A program made the position numbers and the translations under genes. Below the pieces are notes generated by a model. That model did no database searches. It worked only from the letters and a program-made list of their open reading frames with translations, and was not told the origin of the DNA. From Spongilla lacustris (lineage: Eukaryota > Porifera > Demospongiae > Spongillida > Spongillidae): a stretch of DNA of 64,000 bases. The stretch spans positions 12,337,150 to 12,401,149 of the forward strand of contig OX442417.1 of assembly GCA_949361645.1 (NCBI GenBank), in the 5' to 3' direction. Positions 30,721 to 42,041 of this stretch are shown in pieces; position 1 is the stretch's first letter, and each line of letters opens with the position of its first letter.

Positions 30721-31142
30721 CTCCTATTGTCTTAATTAAGGTTTATCACGACTATTTTTACATGTATAATGTAGTAATAAATAAATAAATATAATAACAA
30801 CTTAAATAAACCATTATTAGTGTAACAATAATACATAAAATAAATAAAATACAAATAAATAAATAATACCTCAGGAAAATATATTTCCTGTCGGTTGAAG
30901 GAACTGAATTAGGCAGGACTGAAATAAGCTCCCGCCGGAATGTCGTAATTACATGGCGATTCGGGTTGTGTTGTAGTCATGGCGTGCATCAAGTGACGCT
31001 GGCACCAATGTTTGGTCATTGTGTACAGGGGGTAGCAATAGCCATGTAGTATGCGGCGGGATAAGGTAGAGCTAATTCAAGTAGGTGTATAATACTATTA
31101 AAGGTAAAACGTGTGTGTCGTTTAGACCAGAATACGGTCACA
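30721..31142. other. 3' tail of the reverse transcriptase and AT-rich spacer
   Basis: TAAATAAATAAATA-type repeats (30775-30870) are the 3' tail of the retrotransposon. The remainder is a plausible promoter region for the plus-strand exon that follows. Confidence 0.45.
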
Positions 31143-31573
31143 ATGGCTTTGCGTAGAGTTTTCTATTCGCTATCCTTATCCACGTTGACTCACGCAAGCT
31201 TCTATATTAATCAATTCGAATATTGCACAAAACTCATACTGCCTGGAAGTCTGGCCTGTGTCTTGTTTGGGACTTTACTTGTGTTGACACCTTCACAGTT
31301 TCATACATCTCTGATGTCACAAGGAAAGCTAGAGCTGTATATAGCCACAGCTGCTGAAGCCAGAAAGAGGGAGAAATGTGCTCTGCTGTCCAAATCCCAC
31401 CGAGCCATTTTGTTCCAATTGCAATTGAGACCTAAGGTGTCCGTGGTTCTCAGTTTGCTCACTGATATCAGCAGGCATCAGCAGAGCATCACACACGATC
31501 AACAGTCCCTCTCATTCCTTCTCCAGAGTGTCCATTGCGTTACATGCAGCAGCCTCTGTATTGGGCACCTCAG
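31143..31573 (+). CDS. possible first exon of an unknown host gene
   Basis: Open from ATG 31143 (MALRRVFYSLSLSTLTHASF) for about 143 codons to a CAG/GTATAG donor at 31573. The N-terminus could be a signal or mitochondrial-type presequence; a second hydrophobic segment (LILPGSLACVLFGTLLVL) could span a membrane; the rest is Gln/Ser/Leu-rich. I do not recognise the family. The Ngaro element begins 24 bp after the donor, so it would sit in the first intron. Confidence 0.35.
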
Positions 31574-31597
31574 GTATAGCATATAATTTATATAGTG

Positions 31598-31765
31598 TAA
31601 ATACTGTTTAAAGTAGTTAAACAGGGTTAACGAAGCACCCGTTGCGCACGTCGTCAAAAGGGGGCGCGGCTATGACTTCACGATCGAGTGCACGTGACCC
31701 CGAGCTCACGCAAGCGCACTGCAAAGCGAAGGTTCGAGTCGTAGCCGACACGTGCGGTTTTTGCT
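31598..31765 (+). repeat. A1 repeat of the Ngaro element
   Basis: 168 bp, essentially identical to A2. Starts TAAATACTGTTTAAAGTAG and ends GCGGTTTTTGCT. Contains AGGTTCGAGTCG, which resembles a tRNA B box. Confidence 0.9.
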
Positions 31766-31790
31766 GAGTTCGCGATTCTTGCTCAATGGA

Positions 31791-33050
31791 TGGGTGACGA
31801 CGGTGACTCAAGTCAGCCCCCGTTCTCAGAGGCTCAGATGCGCTGGCTGTCCCAGTTTCTGCCGAAAGAGACCCCTACGACAAGCCATCAGGCAACCGGT
31901 GAGCGAGGGGTAATTTAAGCGGGGGCTTTAGAATTAAGAGCAGCGCCTTGCCATCCGATAGCGGCCTCGCACAGGACGCGCGCACTGCCTCAGGGCAGTA
32001 GAGGGGTCCGCGCCACCCCCAGTCTTGTCACCGAGAGCAGAAAAAAATTGCATGCAGGCATATATCTAGCTGTTATGTATCAGATTGTTGATTAATTGTA
32101 GGCCCAAGCCTGGGGAAGGTTTACGGTACACAGAGCCATGGGTTTATTTATTCCTTTACTTACTTTTACGTAGAGGGACAGCAGCAACCCTCCCAACCGC
32201 AGCCTGCTGGAGCCGCGCACAGGCTCACGACGTTCGACTTGCAAGAGGCCGCGCCCTCCGCCAACCAAGCGGCCACGCTGGCTCTACCACCGCTGCTCGC
32301 CTCAGCTAGCAGGCGTACCAGTACCCGCGCGAGCTGCGCCCAGCTTTGTGACCGCTCGGTTGCCCCCCAAGCTGGTTCAAAGGATTGAGAATCTCGAATT
32401 TATCGAGATGTCCGAGCTCCTGCAGGACGCGTGGCAAACGGACACTACCGATGGCAGCTCATCACGATTGGTCCTCCGCATGCCCCGACGATCGGTACCC
32501 ATCACGGATATATCGCTATGGACCGAGTGCTTCGCAATGATGGCCGCTGTCATCACCAGCAAGTACCCATCCAAAGCCCCGGACATGCTCATGTACCTGC
32601 GGCGCATCGCCTTCTGCGCGAGACGGTTTGAAAGCGGCGCTTGGGTTACTTACGACCAATTATATCGGCGGCAAGCTTCTGCTACTAAGAGCCTCGACTG
32701 AGCCACCGAGGACCAGTCAATATACAACGATTCCTTCGGTGGGAAAGCCAAGCCCACGACACGATGTAAGATTTGCCTCAGCGAGCACCACGGGGCAGAC
32801 TCCTGCCCTGACTCCACCCGCCCCCTCTTCGCTCAACAGGAACCCGACATCCCAAGACAGGCTACGTCGCAGGAGATCTGCCGTCGGTTCAACGAAAACC
32901 GGTGCTTTGTTCGCACATGTAAATACCGGCACGCGTGCTCGTTGTGCGGGGGCCAGCACACCGCGCTGTCCTGCGGTCAACAACGCGGTGCCCCCGAGCA
33001 CCCATACGGCAACAGGGGAGACATAAGGAGGCCCGGAAACCAAGGGCGCT
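31791..33050 (+). pseudogene. Gag-like ORF1 of the Ngaro element, one in-frame stop
   Basis: A possible first exon (MGDDGDSSQ, 31792-31900) ends at GGTGAGCG, and the main frame continues after an intron from about 32180. The main part has RLPPKLVQRIENLEFIEM and SELLQDAW, then an in-frame TGA at 32699-32701. Past it the same frame encodes Cys/His zinc motifs (CRRFNENRCFVRTCKYRH and CSLCGGQHTALSC) up to a TAA at about 33048-33050. This layout matches Ngaro ORF1. The TGA looks like a Trp codon changed by one base. Confidence 0.7.
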
Positions 33051-33296
33051 AAAGTGGACGGTGTGTATTCAGTGATGTCATGCACGTGTAATGTTATTAA
33101 TAGTTACGTTTGGCAATTAACGCAGCTCCACCTGAATAGGTGTGATTCTGATTGCGGCATGGCACACTGACGCGTACAGGTACATGTAACAAATTAAGCA
33201 GCTGCATGACATCATGAGGCGATAACAGATAGTGGAAAATACTTATCCGGATGCTCCCCTGTCGCAGGCCCCCCGTACGCCTACACGAGCCACCTG
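33051..33296. other. spacer between Ngaro ORF1 and RT
   Basis: 245 bp ending in a CGCAG acceptor-like site (about 33267) just upstream of the RT frame, which suggests splicing between ORF1 and RT. No separate gene. Confidence 0.4.
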
Positions 33297-35030
33297 ATGC
33301 AGCTCCAGAGTTTCATGCCGCTCCCGGGGCCACAGATACCTGGACCATTACTCGGAGGCTCCTCCCCCTTGCGAACCGAAGCGTTTAAGGCCGTGCTGAA
33401 GGACCATCCAGACAGGCAGTACAGAGATTATATCGTAATAGGGCTAGCCGAGGGGTTCAGGGTTGGGTTCGACCGCCGACAACCGCTCCGCTCAGCCACC
33501 CGCAATCTCCCATCGGTTAGCGAGCACGACAGCGTCGTCTCAGCGTACATTGACGCAGAACTGAGCGCAAACCGCCTCCTAGGGCCGCTACCTAGCCACG
33601 TGGCTCGCTACACGCACTGTAGCCGAATAGGGGTAGTCCCCAAAGGACATAATACGGGAAAATGGCGCTTAATTACCGACCTGTCCTTTCCGGAGGGATT
33701 CAGCGTAAACGACGGCATCAGTCCGGCTCTCTGCTCGCTGAGCTACATATCCGTGGACGCAGTGGCCGCAGTCATTACCGGCCTGGGGCAAGGCACGTTG
33801 CTGGCAAAAATCGACATCCAGGCCGCCTACCGCCTAATCCCGGTGCACCCAGACGACAGACCACTACTCGGCATCGAGTGGGAGGGTAGCGTGTACTGCG
33901 ATGCGATGCTTCCGTTCGGCCTAAGATCGGCGGCGAAGATCTTCACGGCAGTGGCAGACTCGATTGAATGGATTTTGCGTCGAAGGGGCGTCGTCCACAT
34001 TGCGCACTACCTTGACGACTTCATCATTTATGGCACGCCCCATTCCTCTCAGTGTGCCGATAGTTTAAAGATTGTCGTGGATACCTGCGCGGAGCTGGGC
34101 GTTCCCCTGGCTTTAGATAAATGCGAAGGCCCGAGAACCCGCCTGACGTTCCTGGGAATAGAGCTGGACACAGAGACGTGGAGCCTCCGGTTACCAAGAG
34201 ACAAGCTGACCAGGATCCAAGACACCCTGGACACATGGCGTGAGAGGAAAGTGTGCAGAAGGAAAGAACTGGAGTCCCTCGTTGGCCTCCTTCACCACGC
34301 CTGCAAAGTTATCAGACCGGGCAGATCATTTCTGAGGCGCATGATCACGCTCCTATCCTCGACGAACGACCGACACGTCATCCGGCTCAACAGAGCCTTT
34401 CGTGCCGACCTCGCATGGTGGCGCATGCTGGCCGCCAACTGGAATGGAACCGGGCTTATCCCTCAGAATGGCACCACACCATCCACCACGTTGTTCACGG
34501 ACGCTTCCGGTTCGTGGGGATGTGGCGCGTTCTGGAACCAGCGCTGGCTGCAATTTCACTGGAGCGAATCGGCCGCCCCTTTGCCGATATCGGTGAAAGA
34601 GATGCTACCCATAATAATGGCCGCGGCTACGTGGGGCGCTCAATGGCGCGGCCAATGCGTCGCATGTTACTGCGACAACCAAGCGGTGGTAGCCACGCTG
34701 GCCTCTCGATCGTCTAAAGAGGAACGACTCGCGCATCTATTGAGGTGCCTTTTCTACTTCGAGGCACTGTACCAGTTCGAGTTACGAGGGTTCCACATAC
34801 CTGGCACCCAGAATCGAGTTGCCGATGCCCTGTCACGTAACCATATCGATGTGTTCTTCCAACAGGTCCCCGGGGCGGATCCCTACCCGCACCCCATCCC
34901 ACCTCGGCTGGTGGAAACGCTGCTGAGCGAGGACATAGACTGGCTGTCTCCGCTCTGGACGGAACCGTTCAATTCTTTTACTCACAGGGCCTGGCAGAGT
35001 CAACGCGACGAACATATGAATCTGGCATGA
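33297..35030 (+). CDS. reverse transcriptase/RNase H of the Ngaro element
   Basis: 577 codons from ATG 33297; the frame may begin a little upstream after a splice. RT motifs: LITDLSFPEGFSVNDG, LAKIDIQAAYRLIPV, LPFGLRSAAKIF and YLDD. RNase H motifs: LFTDASGSWGCG, SVKEM, YCDNQAVV and NRVADALSRN. The protein copies the element RNA and, unlike LTR elements, is paired with a recombinase. It ends at TGA 35028-35030, overlapping the next start as ATGA. Frame intact. Confidence 0.92.
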   Translation: MQLQSFMPLPGPQIPGPLLGGSSPLRTEAFKAVLKDHPDRQYRDYIVIGLAEGFRVGFDRRQPLRSATRNLPSVSEHDSVVSAYIDAELSANRLLGPLPSHVARYTHCSRIGVVPKGHNTGKWRLITDLSFPEGFSVNDGISPALCSLSYISVDAVAAVITGLGQGTLLAKIDIQAAYRLIPVHPDDRPLLGIEWEGSVYCDAMLPFGLRSAAKIFTAVADSIEWILRRRGVVHIAHYLDDFIIYGTPHSSQCADSLKIVVDTCAELGVPLALDKCEGPRTRLTFLGIELDTETWSLRLPRDKLTRIQDTLDTWRERKVCRRKELESLVGLLHHACKVIRPGRSFLRRMITLLSSTNDRHVIRLNRAFRADLAWWRMLAANWNGTGLIPQNGTTPSTTLFTDASGSWGCGAFWNQRWLQFHWSESAAPLPISVKEMLPIIMAAATWGAQWRGQCVACYCDNQAVVATLASRSSKEERLAHLLRCLFYFEALYQFELRGFHIPGTQNRVADALSRNHIDVFFQQVPGADPYPHPIPPRLVETLLSEDIDWLSPLWTEPFNSFTHRAWQSQRDEHMNLA

Positions 35031-35917
35031 AACGCTTCCACCAGTTCTGCGCTAACTATGCTATTTATATTCCGTTCCCAGTAACAGAACCTATCCTATG
35101 CTATTTTGCCGCCGCCCTCGCAGCTGATGAACTGTCGCCGCAGACCATAAAGGTCTACCTTTCCGCGGTGCGGGACGCGCACGTCGCGCTTGGGTTCCCA
35201 GACCCTCATTCACAGTCATCGCTGTGCCGATTGGAGAGAATTCAGGCCGGCATCAAACGCGTGGCAGCCCTCCGTAGGAAACCAGGTCGGGTCAGGCTTC
35301 CCATAACCCCCGCTATTCTCCACGAGCTAAGGTCGTTCTGGATGGAGAGGTACGACGGCAACGGGACCCTGCTATGGGCCATAGCAGCCATATGTTACTT
35401 TGGGTTTTTCCGCCTTGGAGAGCTCCTGCCATCGAATGATACCCCGAGCCGACTGCCGCTGCAGTGGGAGGAGGTGGCATTTAACCACAGCACGGCCCCC
35501 ACCGTCATAAGAATTCATCTGAAATTCGCGAAATGTGACCAGTTTGGACAAGGGGCAGACGTATTCATCGGCCAGTCGGGCAACGCGATATGTCCCATAG
35601 CCGCTTGCCTGACCTACGTGGCAGCTCGGGGGGACCAGCCGGGACCGTTCTTCGTCAAACGAGACGGACGACCCATTCTAAAACCAGACTTCGTGACTGA
35701 GCTACGGAAGGCGCTAGCCGCCAGAGGTTTCGACAGCTTGTCATTCGCGGGCCATAGCTTCAGAATTGGAGCAGCTACAGCGGCAGCAGCAGCAGGAATA
35801 GAGGACTCCACTATCAAGGCTCTCGGTCGCTGGAGCAGTGACGCCTTCACGAGCTACATCCGGACACCCGGGGCGCAGCTGGCTGCAACCTCTTCAGCCA
35901 TCGCTGGTATCGGGTAG
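35027..35917 (+). CDS. tyrosine recombinase of the Ngaro element
   Basis: 296 codons starting at the ATG that overlaps the RT stop. N-terminal core-binding-like domain (FHQFCANYAI ... YLSAVRDAH), then the catalytic domain with Arg in FGFFRLGELL, the HxxR box in GHSFRIGAATAAAAAG, and the terminal Tyr in GRWSSDAFTSYIR. It would integrate the circular DNA by site-specific recombination. The ATGA overlap suggests translational coupling with RT. All catalytic positions visible. Confidence 0.92.
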   Translation: MKRFHQFCANYAIYIPFPVTEPILCYFAAALAADELSPQTIKVYLSAVRDAHVALGFPDPHSQSSLCRLERIQAGIKRVAALRRKPGRVRLPITPAILHELRSFWMERYDGNGTLLWAIAAICYFGFFRLGELLPSNDTPSRLPLQWEEVAFNHSTAPTVIRIHLKFAKCDQFGQGADVFIGQSGNAICPIAACLTYVAARGDQPGPFFVKRDGRPILKPDFVTELRKALAARGFDSLSFAGHSFRIGAATAAAAAGIEDSTIKALGRWSSDAFTSYIRTPGAQLAATSSAIAGIG

Positions 35918-36186
35918 TACCGAAAACAATAATATTACATCAGCGTGAAGGGGGGTCGGCAACCGAGTGGTTAGTAGGCTGCCCCACCAGCTATATTAGA
36001 CTTTCATGGTTATATACATGTTGCGGGGTGCATGTAATCGGTTAATAATGAGAATCGAGAAGTACATGCAGTTAATTAAGAAGCTGATAATGAGAATTCA
36101 ATGAACACGGAAGCTATCCCAGCATCGTAGTTCCTACCCCTACGTTTGGGGGTGTGCAGGCCGCCGTACCATACGTCGGCCTTCTG
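35918..36186. other. 3' noncoding part of the Ngaro element
   Basis: Untranslated sequence between the recombinase stop and B1. It contains CGGCAACCGAGTGGTTAGTA, which is tRNA-like only over a few bases. No gene. Confidence 0.4.
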
Positions 36187-36357
36187 GGGTTGGTCTGCTC
36201 GGGACCTCGCAGAACCGGCACCCCCCCCAACTGCGGGGGGCGTGTCCCTGACATCACCTCCCAAACACTAACTGGCTGACGAGATGGGCAAGCAGAAGCT
36301 CGAGTCCTGTAATAGATCAGCTCGCACGGGTCCCACTGCCATAGTGCGTAAAGTTAA
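36187..36357 (+). repeat. B1 repeat of the Ngaro element
   Basis: 171 bp matching B2 from GGGTTGGTCTGCTCGGGACC to TAAAGTTAA. One C fewer than B2 in the poly-C stretch and one G/C difference near the end. Confidence 0.88.
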
Positions 36358-36522
36358 ATACTGTTTAAAGTAGTTAAACAGGGTTAACGAAGCACCCGTT
36401 GCGCACGTCGTCAAAAGGGGGCGCGGCTATGACTTCACGATCGAGTGCACGTGACCCCGAGCTCACGCAAGCGCACTGCAAAGCGAAGGTTCGAGTCGTA
36501 GCCGACACGTGCGGTTTTTGCT
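36355..36522 (+). repeat. A2 repeat of the Ngaro element
   Basis: 168-bp direct copy of A1, joined directly to B1. Confidence 0.9.
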
Positions 36523-36593
36523 CCCCCACCCGCCCCTCTTCGCCGTCATACGTCCGTTGTCCGATTTGCAATTTGACAACGTGATGAGTGTCA

Positions 36594-36765
36594 GGGTTGG
36601 TCTGCTCGGGACCTCGCAGAACCGGCACCCCCCCCCAACTGCGGGGGGCGTGTCCCTGACATCACCTCCCAAACACTAACTGGCTGACGAGATGGGCAAG
36701 CAGAAGCTCGAGTCCTGTAATAGATCAGCTCGCACGGGTCCCACTGCCATAGTGCCTAAAGTTAA
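36594..36765 (+). repeat. B2 repeat of the Ngaro element
   Basis: 172-bp copy of B1; its end marks the right boundary of the element. Confidence 0.88.
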
Positions 36766-37036
36766 CCCTGTGTATCCAGTACCGTTTATGTAGTGTAACC
36801 CTGTGTGATTATTTTTACATTATGCATGCACTCTACAGCCACGTGGCGTAATTAGGTAATAACTCTCTGATCGCTTAGCTTGATAAAATAGGCGATTTTA
36901 GTTTTTATTTCATTTTTATTTTTATTTTAAATAAAGAAAAAGTGTATCTCAGTTACTACTCCTATTAACGGCATCATTCAAAGGAGGGGAGTCGGTTGGA
37001 GGCAAAGTTCCCACGGATGCAGCATTTCCCCTCTGA
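36766..37036. other. AT-rich spacer
   Basis: Right flank of the Ngaro element, with ATTTTTATTTTTATTTT-type sequence at 36900-36935. It is the expected continuation of the intron after the 31143-31573 exon. Confidence 0.35.
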
Positions 37037-37231
37037 ATGGCAAGGGAAAACTTCCTGTGGTGTTCGCAATGTGGCGACCCAAGTCCATCGAAAAAGACAT
37101 GCATGGAGCGAGGGTGGGACCATGGTGATTCCATGCATTGGGTCACTTACCATCTGCTCGATCGAGACCAATGGGCTCTAGCCGAGAAGGAACATTGGCA
37201 AATGACAAAGCCCTGTGCAGAATGTCCTTAA
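37037..37231 (+). CDS. small Cys/Trp/His-rich ORF, unknown
   Basis: 64 codons. Two CxxC pairs (WCSQCGD near the N-terminus, PCAECP at the end) with HWVTYHLLDRDQW between them look protein-like, as in a zinc-binding fragment. It may be an exon or a transposon remnant. No family recognised. Confidence 0.3.
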   Translation: MARENFLWCSQCGDPSPSKKTCMERGWDHGDSMHWVTYHLLDRDQWALAEKEHWQMTKPCAECP

Positions 37232-38466
37232 GCGGAAGTAGAATATACTGAGTGCTATATAAGTTCAAGTGATTTAGTTTTTATTTCAGCAAACTGTGTC
37301 AGTACAGCACATATTAAACTAGCAAAACATTTCATCCGACATCCTATATAGCTAACGGTCCTTTCTCACTACCCGGTACACTTTTGGCAAGGGCGGTACA
37401 CTTTTCGCAACCAAAATTCTACCACTCGGTACAATTTTGGTTGCCAAAAGCCCGGTACAATTTTCGCCCAGTACAATTTCTTGCGTGACAGGACGCGTAC
37501 GTGTTCTTTATGCTTCTCGACCACGAGTGGAACAGCTGGGCGGCCGCTATTTTTTGTACCTCGAGACCATATCATTATGAAGGCCTATCTCGTGTATGGA
37601 AAACCCGTTATACCGCCCCTCAAATTGCCGGCATTTCCCCTCACGCGAGGTAGTTGTAAGCAGCATCCAGAAGGAATCAGAACCTACGTTAGTAGTAGGC
37701 TTCATATAGGAGGATTTGACCCCATAAATTTATGTATTTCACTAGAAATCCAATTTCACCACAGTTCATGCTTTGCCTGTACTTTATCAGTTAATGTAGT
37801 GTAATATGTACGTAAGTTACTGTTCTAACCCTTCCCTTATGACTTTCTGTAATGTGTACAGCACGTGTGTACATGTATGTATGTATGTATGTATGTATGT
37901 ATATATATACTGTATACGTGTGTTTGTGTGGTGTGTGTGTGTGTGTGTGCGTGTGTGTGTGTGTGTGTGTTGTGTGTGTGCATGTGCAAATCTGACCCCC
38001 CCCCCCCCGGCATTTTGCCTCATGCCAGGGTGAGAGTACTTATGGCTATATTTGTGTTACAAACACCCTAGTCAACTGCAATTGAATTTAACCTTGATAG
38101 TAAAGTAAAGCACCAAGTGCTGCTACTTTGCCCCTGGTGGCAAATGCCAGTCTTCACTTTAATACTGAGTGTTTCACACAATGAAAGAGAATTAAAGTCA
38201 TTTACGTGTAATGTCAAATTGAAATTTGTTCTATATGTTCTATTTAATGAGATGCTTATGCAAGGATATAAAAAATAGTTAATCTCTAAAATAAAATCTC
38301 AACATGTACATAATTTCAACTTATTTAATATTATTAAATTCTTCATGATACAAATGGCTGGGCTTTTGAGGAGGCAGAAGTTGCCCAGACATTTATTTTT
38401 CATGATTGGACACTTCCACTGTTTTGTGTCAAGGTATTCTGTATGTGATATAATTATACCTATACG
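37232..38466. other. repeat-rich, no gene
   Basis: 37375-37480 has short imperfect repeats of GGTACAATTTT/GGTACACTTTT. 37610-37740 repeats 28025-28165. 37876-37985 is a TGTA then TG microsatellite followed by poly-C. 38085-38140 resembles 28265-28320. The locus parallels 27.9-28.4 kb. Confidence 0.5.
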
Positions 38467-38712
38467 CTGCAGAATGACCAAAGTGTTCAGAGCTTGGTTG
38501 GCAGTGCATTCCACTAGCAGTGGAAACATATGGAGCCTGGGGTGAAGATACATGTAATGCTTACTCTTGCATAGCCATGCACAAAGCCATACATCTAATT
38601 CCAAGTTTTGGGGGATCTATATGGCAGACTCAACCATGTACTTGTGCAAGAGCAAACACCAGGGCCATCCTTGCAGGATCCTTGCAGGTGGCAGACATAC
38701 AGGTCGAATATT
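38467..38712 (+). pseudogene. 3'-end fragment of a non-LTR reverse transcriptase
   Basis: Reads ELGWQCIPLAVETYGAWGED and later CARANTRAILAGS, which match the C-terminus of the 28864-30720 protein. It has a stop and frame drift. A decayed third copy of the family's 3' end. Confidence 0.65.
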
Positions 38713-39145
38713 GATATGTTAATTCATTCTGTGTGCATTTTAAATGCATTATCCATGTATATGAATACATTTTTATAATTAAATATTTTCACGATGTATA
38801 TTTGCAAATTTAATAATGGTAAACACATATATGATATAATATCCTAATATATTTTTATGATGTAAATATTAATCCTCAGAATTTTTACAGACCTACACTA
38901 TATAGCAAATATACATGGATACACTATATAAACTACATGCTACTTGTGGTACCCAATACATGCAGAGGCAGCATTGCTGTGCTGGAGTGCAATGGACACT
39001 CTCTGGAGAAGGAATGAGAGGGACTGGTTGTCATGATCATGTGTGATGCTCTTCTGATAATTAAATTATTTTTATGAAATACACAATCCCACAGCATGCA
39101 CTCTATAATGGAAATGGAGTGGTATGCTTCCTGAAGCACCATTGA

Positions 39146-39200
<55 letters not shown>

Positions 39201-39443
39201 TGAGGTTGAGGATTCTGATCAGCTGGAGTCCTTAACCGTAATAACAAGTTATCCTGCAGTCCCTTTGTGAAGGTTCGCCCACGTCTTAAGGTACAGCTTG
39301 CGCATGAGAATTCGGAAGATAGCAGCAAACTATATAATATGCACACTTAAACCAAGATCAAGATCCCTTGTACAGGCAACAACTCTATCTTATACCAACA
39401 CTACACAAAAGAACAAAACAACAATGTTCTCGCAGATCGCACA
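38713..39443. other. AT-rich spacer and left LTR zone of element 3
   Basis: Includes an AC microsatellite (39149-39198). The 3' LTR of element 3 should end at about 39443 (GATCGCACA), but its outer edge cannot be fixed because the other LTR is missing. Confidence 0.4.
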
Positions 39444-39463
39444 ATAGAGGCCCCCCGCTGCGG
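39444..39463 (-). promoter_or_regulatory. polypurine tract, element 3
   Basis: On the minus strand CCGCAGCGGGGGGCCTCTAT lies just before a TGTGCGATC that I take as the LTR start. Confidence 0.55.
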
Positions 39464-39480
39464 TATCCTCACCAGGCGGC

Positions 39481-42041
39481 TTACTTATGAATAGCGCCAG
39501 GCCCCCGGCCGACCACATGAATATTCTTATCTTCCGCACCAGGTTCCCAGTCCTCCACATTCCTCTCTTCCTCTCCTGCAGCAAACTCGTTTGCTGAAGT
39601 GGGTGGCCATGGTGTCCTCGAAAGGCAATCAGCATTCCCATTAGCCTGTCCGGAACGATGCACAACCTTGAACACGTAAGGCTGCAGGGATAACTCCACC
39701 TCATGAGACGAGCATTGGTGTCCTTCAACTTGTCCATCCACATCAGGGACAGATGATCTGTTTGGACAGTGAAACGACGTCCCAGTAGATACATGCAAAA
39801 AGCAGACATTCCCAGTTTTATGGCCAAGCATTCCTTTTCGATAGTGGAATAACTCTCCTCCCGAGGTAGCAATTTCTTGCTGTAATATGCAACCGGGTGG
39901 TCTTCGCCATTATCATCTTGCTGACTGAGTATGGCACCAACCCCACGTCCCGAAGCATCGGTCTGCAACACGAACTTCCTGTTGAAATCTGGGCTTCGTA
40001 GTACCGGAGCGGAACACAAAATACTCTTCAACTCCTTGAACGCCTTGCTGCAGTCATCCGTCCACTCCACACTATTAGGCGCTGCCTTCTTCATCAGGTC
40101 CGTCAGTACCACTGCTAGGTTTGCGTAGTTCGGAATAAACTGGCGATAATACCCTTTCAGGCCCAAGAATGCACGCACTTGAGTCTTAGTAGTGGGGACT
40201 GGAAAATCCAGCACAGCTTGCACTTTCGATGGGTCTGGCTCCACAACACCATTACCCACAATATGACCCAAGTATTTGCATTTGCTTGCCCCAAACATAC
40301 ACTTCGAAGGCTTTGCTGTCAGCCCTGCCTCTTCAAGTCTGGCTAACACCTTCCTGATCCCTGCAAGATGCTCCTCCCAGGATGCACTGAAGATGATAAG
40401 GTCATCTATGTACGCAGACGAGAACTCGTTTAAACCACGTATCACCTTGTCCATTAGCCGTTGAAATGAAGCTGGAGCCCCTTGGAGACCAAACGGCATG
40501 ACATTAAATTGAAAGAGTCCAAGTGGCGTGGCAAATGCAGTTTTGTGTCGTGCCTCTTCAGCCACAGGCACTTGCCAATACCCCTTAGTCAGGTCCAGAG
40601 TGGTTATGTATCTCGCTTTCCCCAGCTGGTCGATCAAGTCATCTATGCGAGGCATGGGATAGGCATCAGACATGGACACACTGTTCAGTCGCCGATAGTC
40701 CACACATATTCGGAGTGTCCCATCCTTCTTCTTGACAAGAACAATCGGGGAGCTCCATTCACTGCTAGACGGTTCAATCATACCTGCCTCCAACATCTCC
40801 TCAATCTCCTGCCGAACCTGTTCTCTGTAGGCATGAGGGATTCGGTAAGCTGGTAACCTTACTGGCCTTGCCGTCCCAGTCTCAATATGGTGCTCTGCTA
40901 GTGCTGTCCTTCCAGGCTTGTCACTTAGTACTCCAGCAAACTCCTCCATTAGTGCCCTCAGCTCCTTCCGCTGTCTCTCAGTGAGCTGGGCCCCAAACTG
41001 AACCGGCATTGGGTTACAGTTGCTGCTAACTGGTTTCCACACTGGAATCTCCTCTTCCACATCCACGTTGGCATCAGCCTGCCCTTCTGTCCAACAACTG
41101 CATACAAGTGAACTACTCGTTGGGAGAAACTCTCGGAGCATGTTAATATGCAGTAGTCTCCTCCTCTTCCGACGATCCGCCATATCAATCAAGTAGTTCA
41201 CCTTGCCCACACGCTGGAGCACTTTATAGGGACCTTGCCACTGAGCTTCCAATTTGCTTGATGAGGTAGGGAGTAAGACCAGTACCATACTGCCTTCACT
41301 GAGAGTCCTTGTACGAGAGTTCCGGTCGTACCAGGTTTTCTGTTCTTGCTGCACCTTTCCCACGTTCTCTCTTGCAACTTCCATCATCACCTCCATCTTC
41401 TTTCGAATGGATAGTATATGGGAGACCACACTTTCACTGGCTTTCTCCTTTGCAACCCAAGCCTCTTTCAGGACATCCAGTGGGCCTCTTACCTCCCTGC
41501 CATACAATAGTTCAAAGGGGGAGAATCCAGTTGTACTCTGAGGGATCTCCCTGTAGGCGAACAACACATAAGGCAACAGCTGGTCCCAGTCCTTGCCTTC
41601 CTGAATGTGCACCTTACGCAGCATAGCCTTAAGTGTTTGATTGAAACGTTCAACCAAGCCGTCTGTTTGAGGGTGGTAAGGTGAAGTTCTGATTGGCCGA
41701 ATATGCAACATCCGGTAGAGCTCTGCTAGCAGCTGACTGGTAAAATTTGACCCTTGGTCCGTGAGAATTTCTCCTGGAATCCCCACTCTCGCGAACATTT
41801 TCACCAGCTCCTCCGCCACCTTCTCAGCATCCACAGACTTCATTGGGACGGCCTCAGGATACCTAGTAGCATAATCGCAAATAACTAGCACATACTTGTT
41901 TCCAGAGCTAGTCCTAGGAAGTGGTCCCACCACATCCATGGCTATCCTCTCAAAAGGTAGTCCATCACTGGTAGTGGTATGAGGGGTCCAGGAGGAGGCT
42001 TCACTCGTGACGTCTTCGGACAGGTCTCGCATCACCTGCAA
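39481..42041 (-). pseudogene. integrase core-RT-RNase H of element 3
   Basis: Integrase core with catalytic Asp in MDVVGPLP, Asp in LTDQGSNF and Glu in GLVERF; GPY segment (WQGPYKV); then RT starting near DKPGRTALAEHHIETG with LDLTKGYWQVP, MPFGLQGAPASF and YIDD; then RNase H with QTDASGRGVGAIL. Near 39695 the frame shifts by one base; the RNase H end (SLQPYVFKVVHRSG, NADCLSRTPW) continues in another frame to about 39481. The wrong-frame extension to 39390 runs into the LTR. Confidence 0.88.

Larger units (their letters stand above)
31598..36765 (+). mobile_element. Ngaro-type tyrosine-recombinase retrotransposon
   Basis: 5.17-kb element with split direct repeats in the order A1 (31598-31765), internal genes, B1 (36187-36357), A2 (36355-36522), B2 (36594-36765). 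This is the diagnostic arrangement of Ngaro/PAT elements, which lack LTRs and integrase. It encodes a Gag-like protein (one stop), RT/RNase H and a tyrosine recombinase. No target duplication is expected and none is seen. Confidence 0.9.

Noticed and set aside
35945..36000. tRNA-like string near CGGCAACCGAGTGGTTAGTA
   Set aside because: Only a short tRNA-like box is present and no cloverleaf can be drawn.
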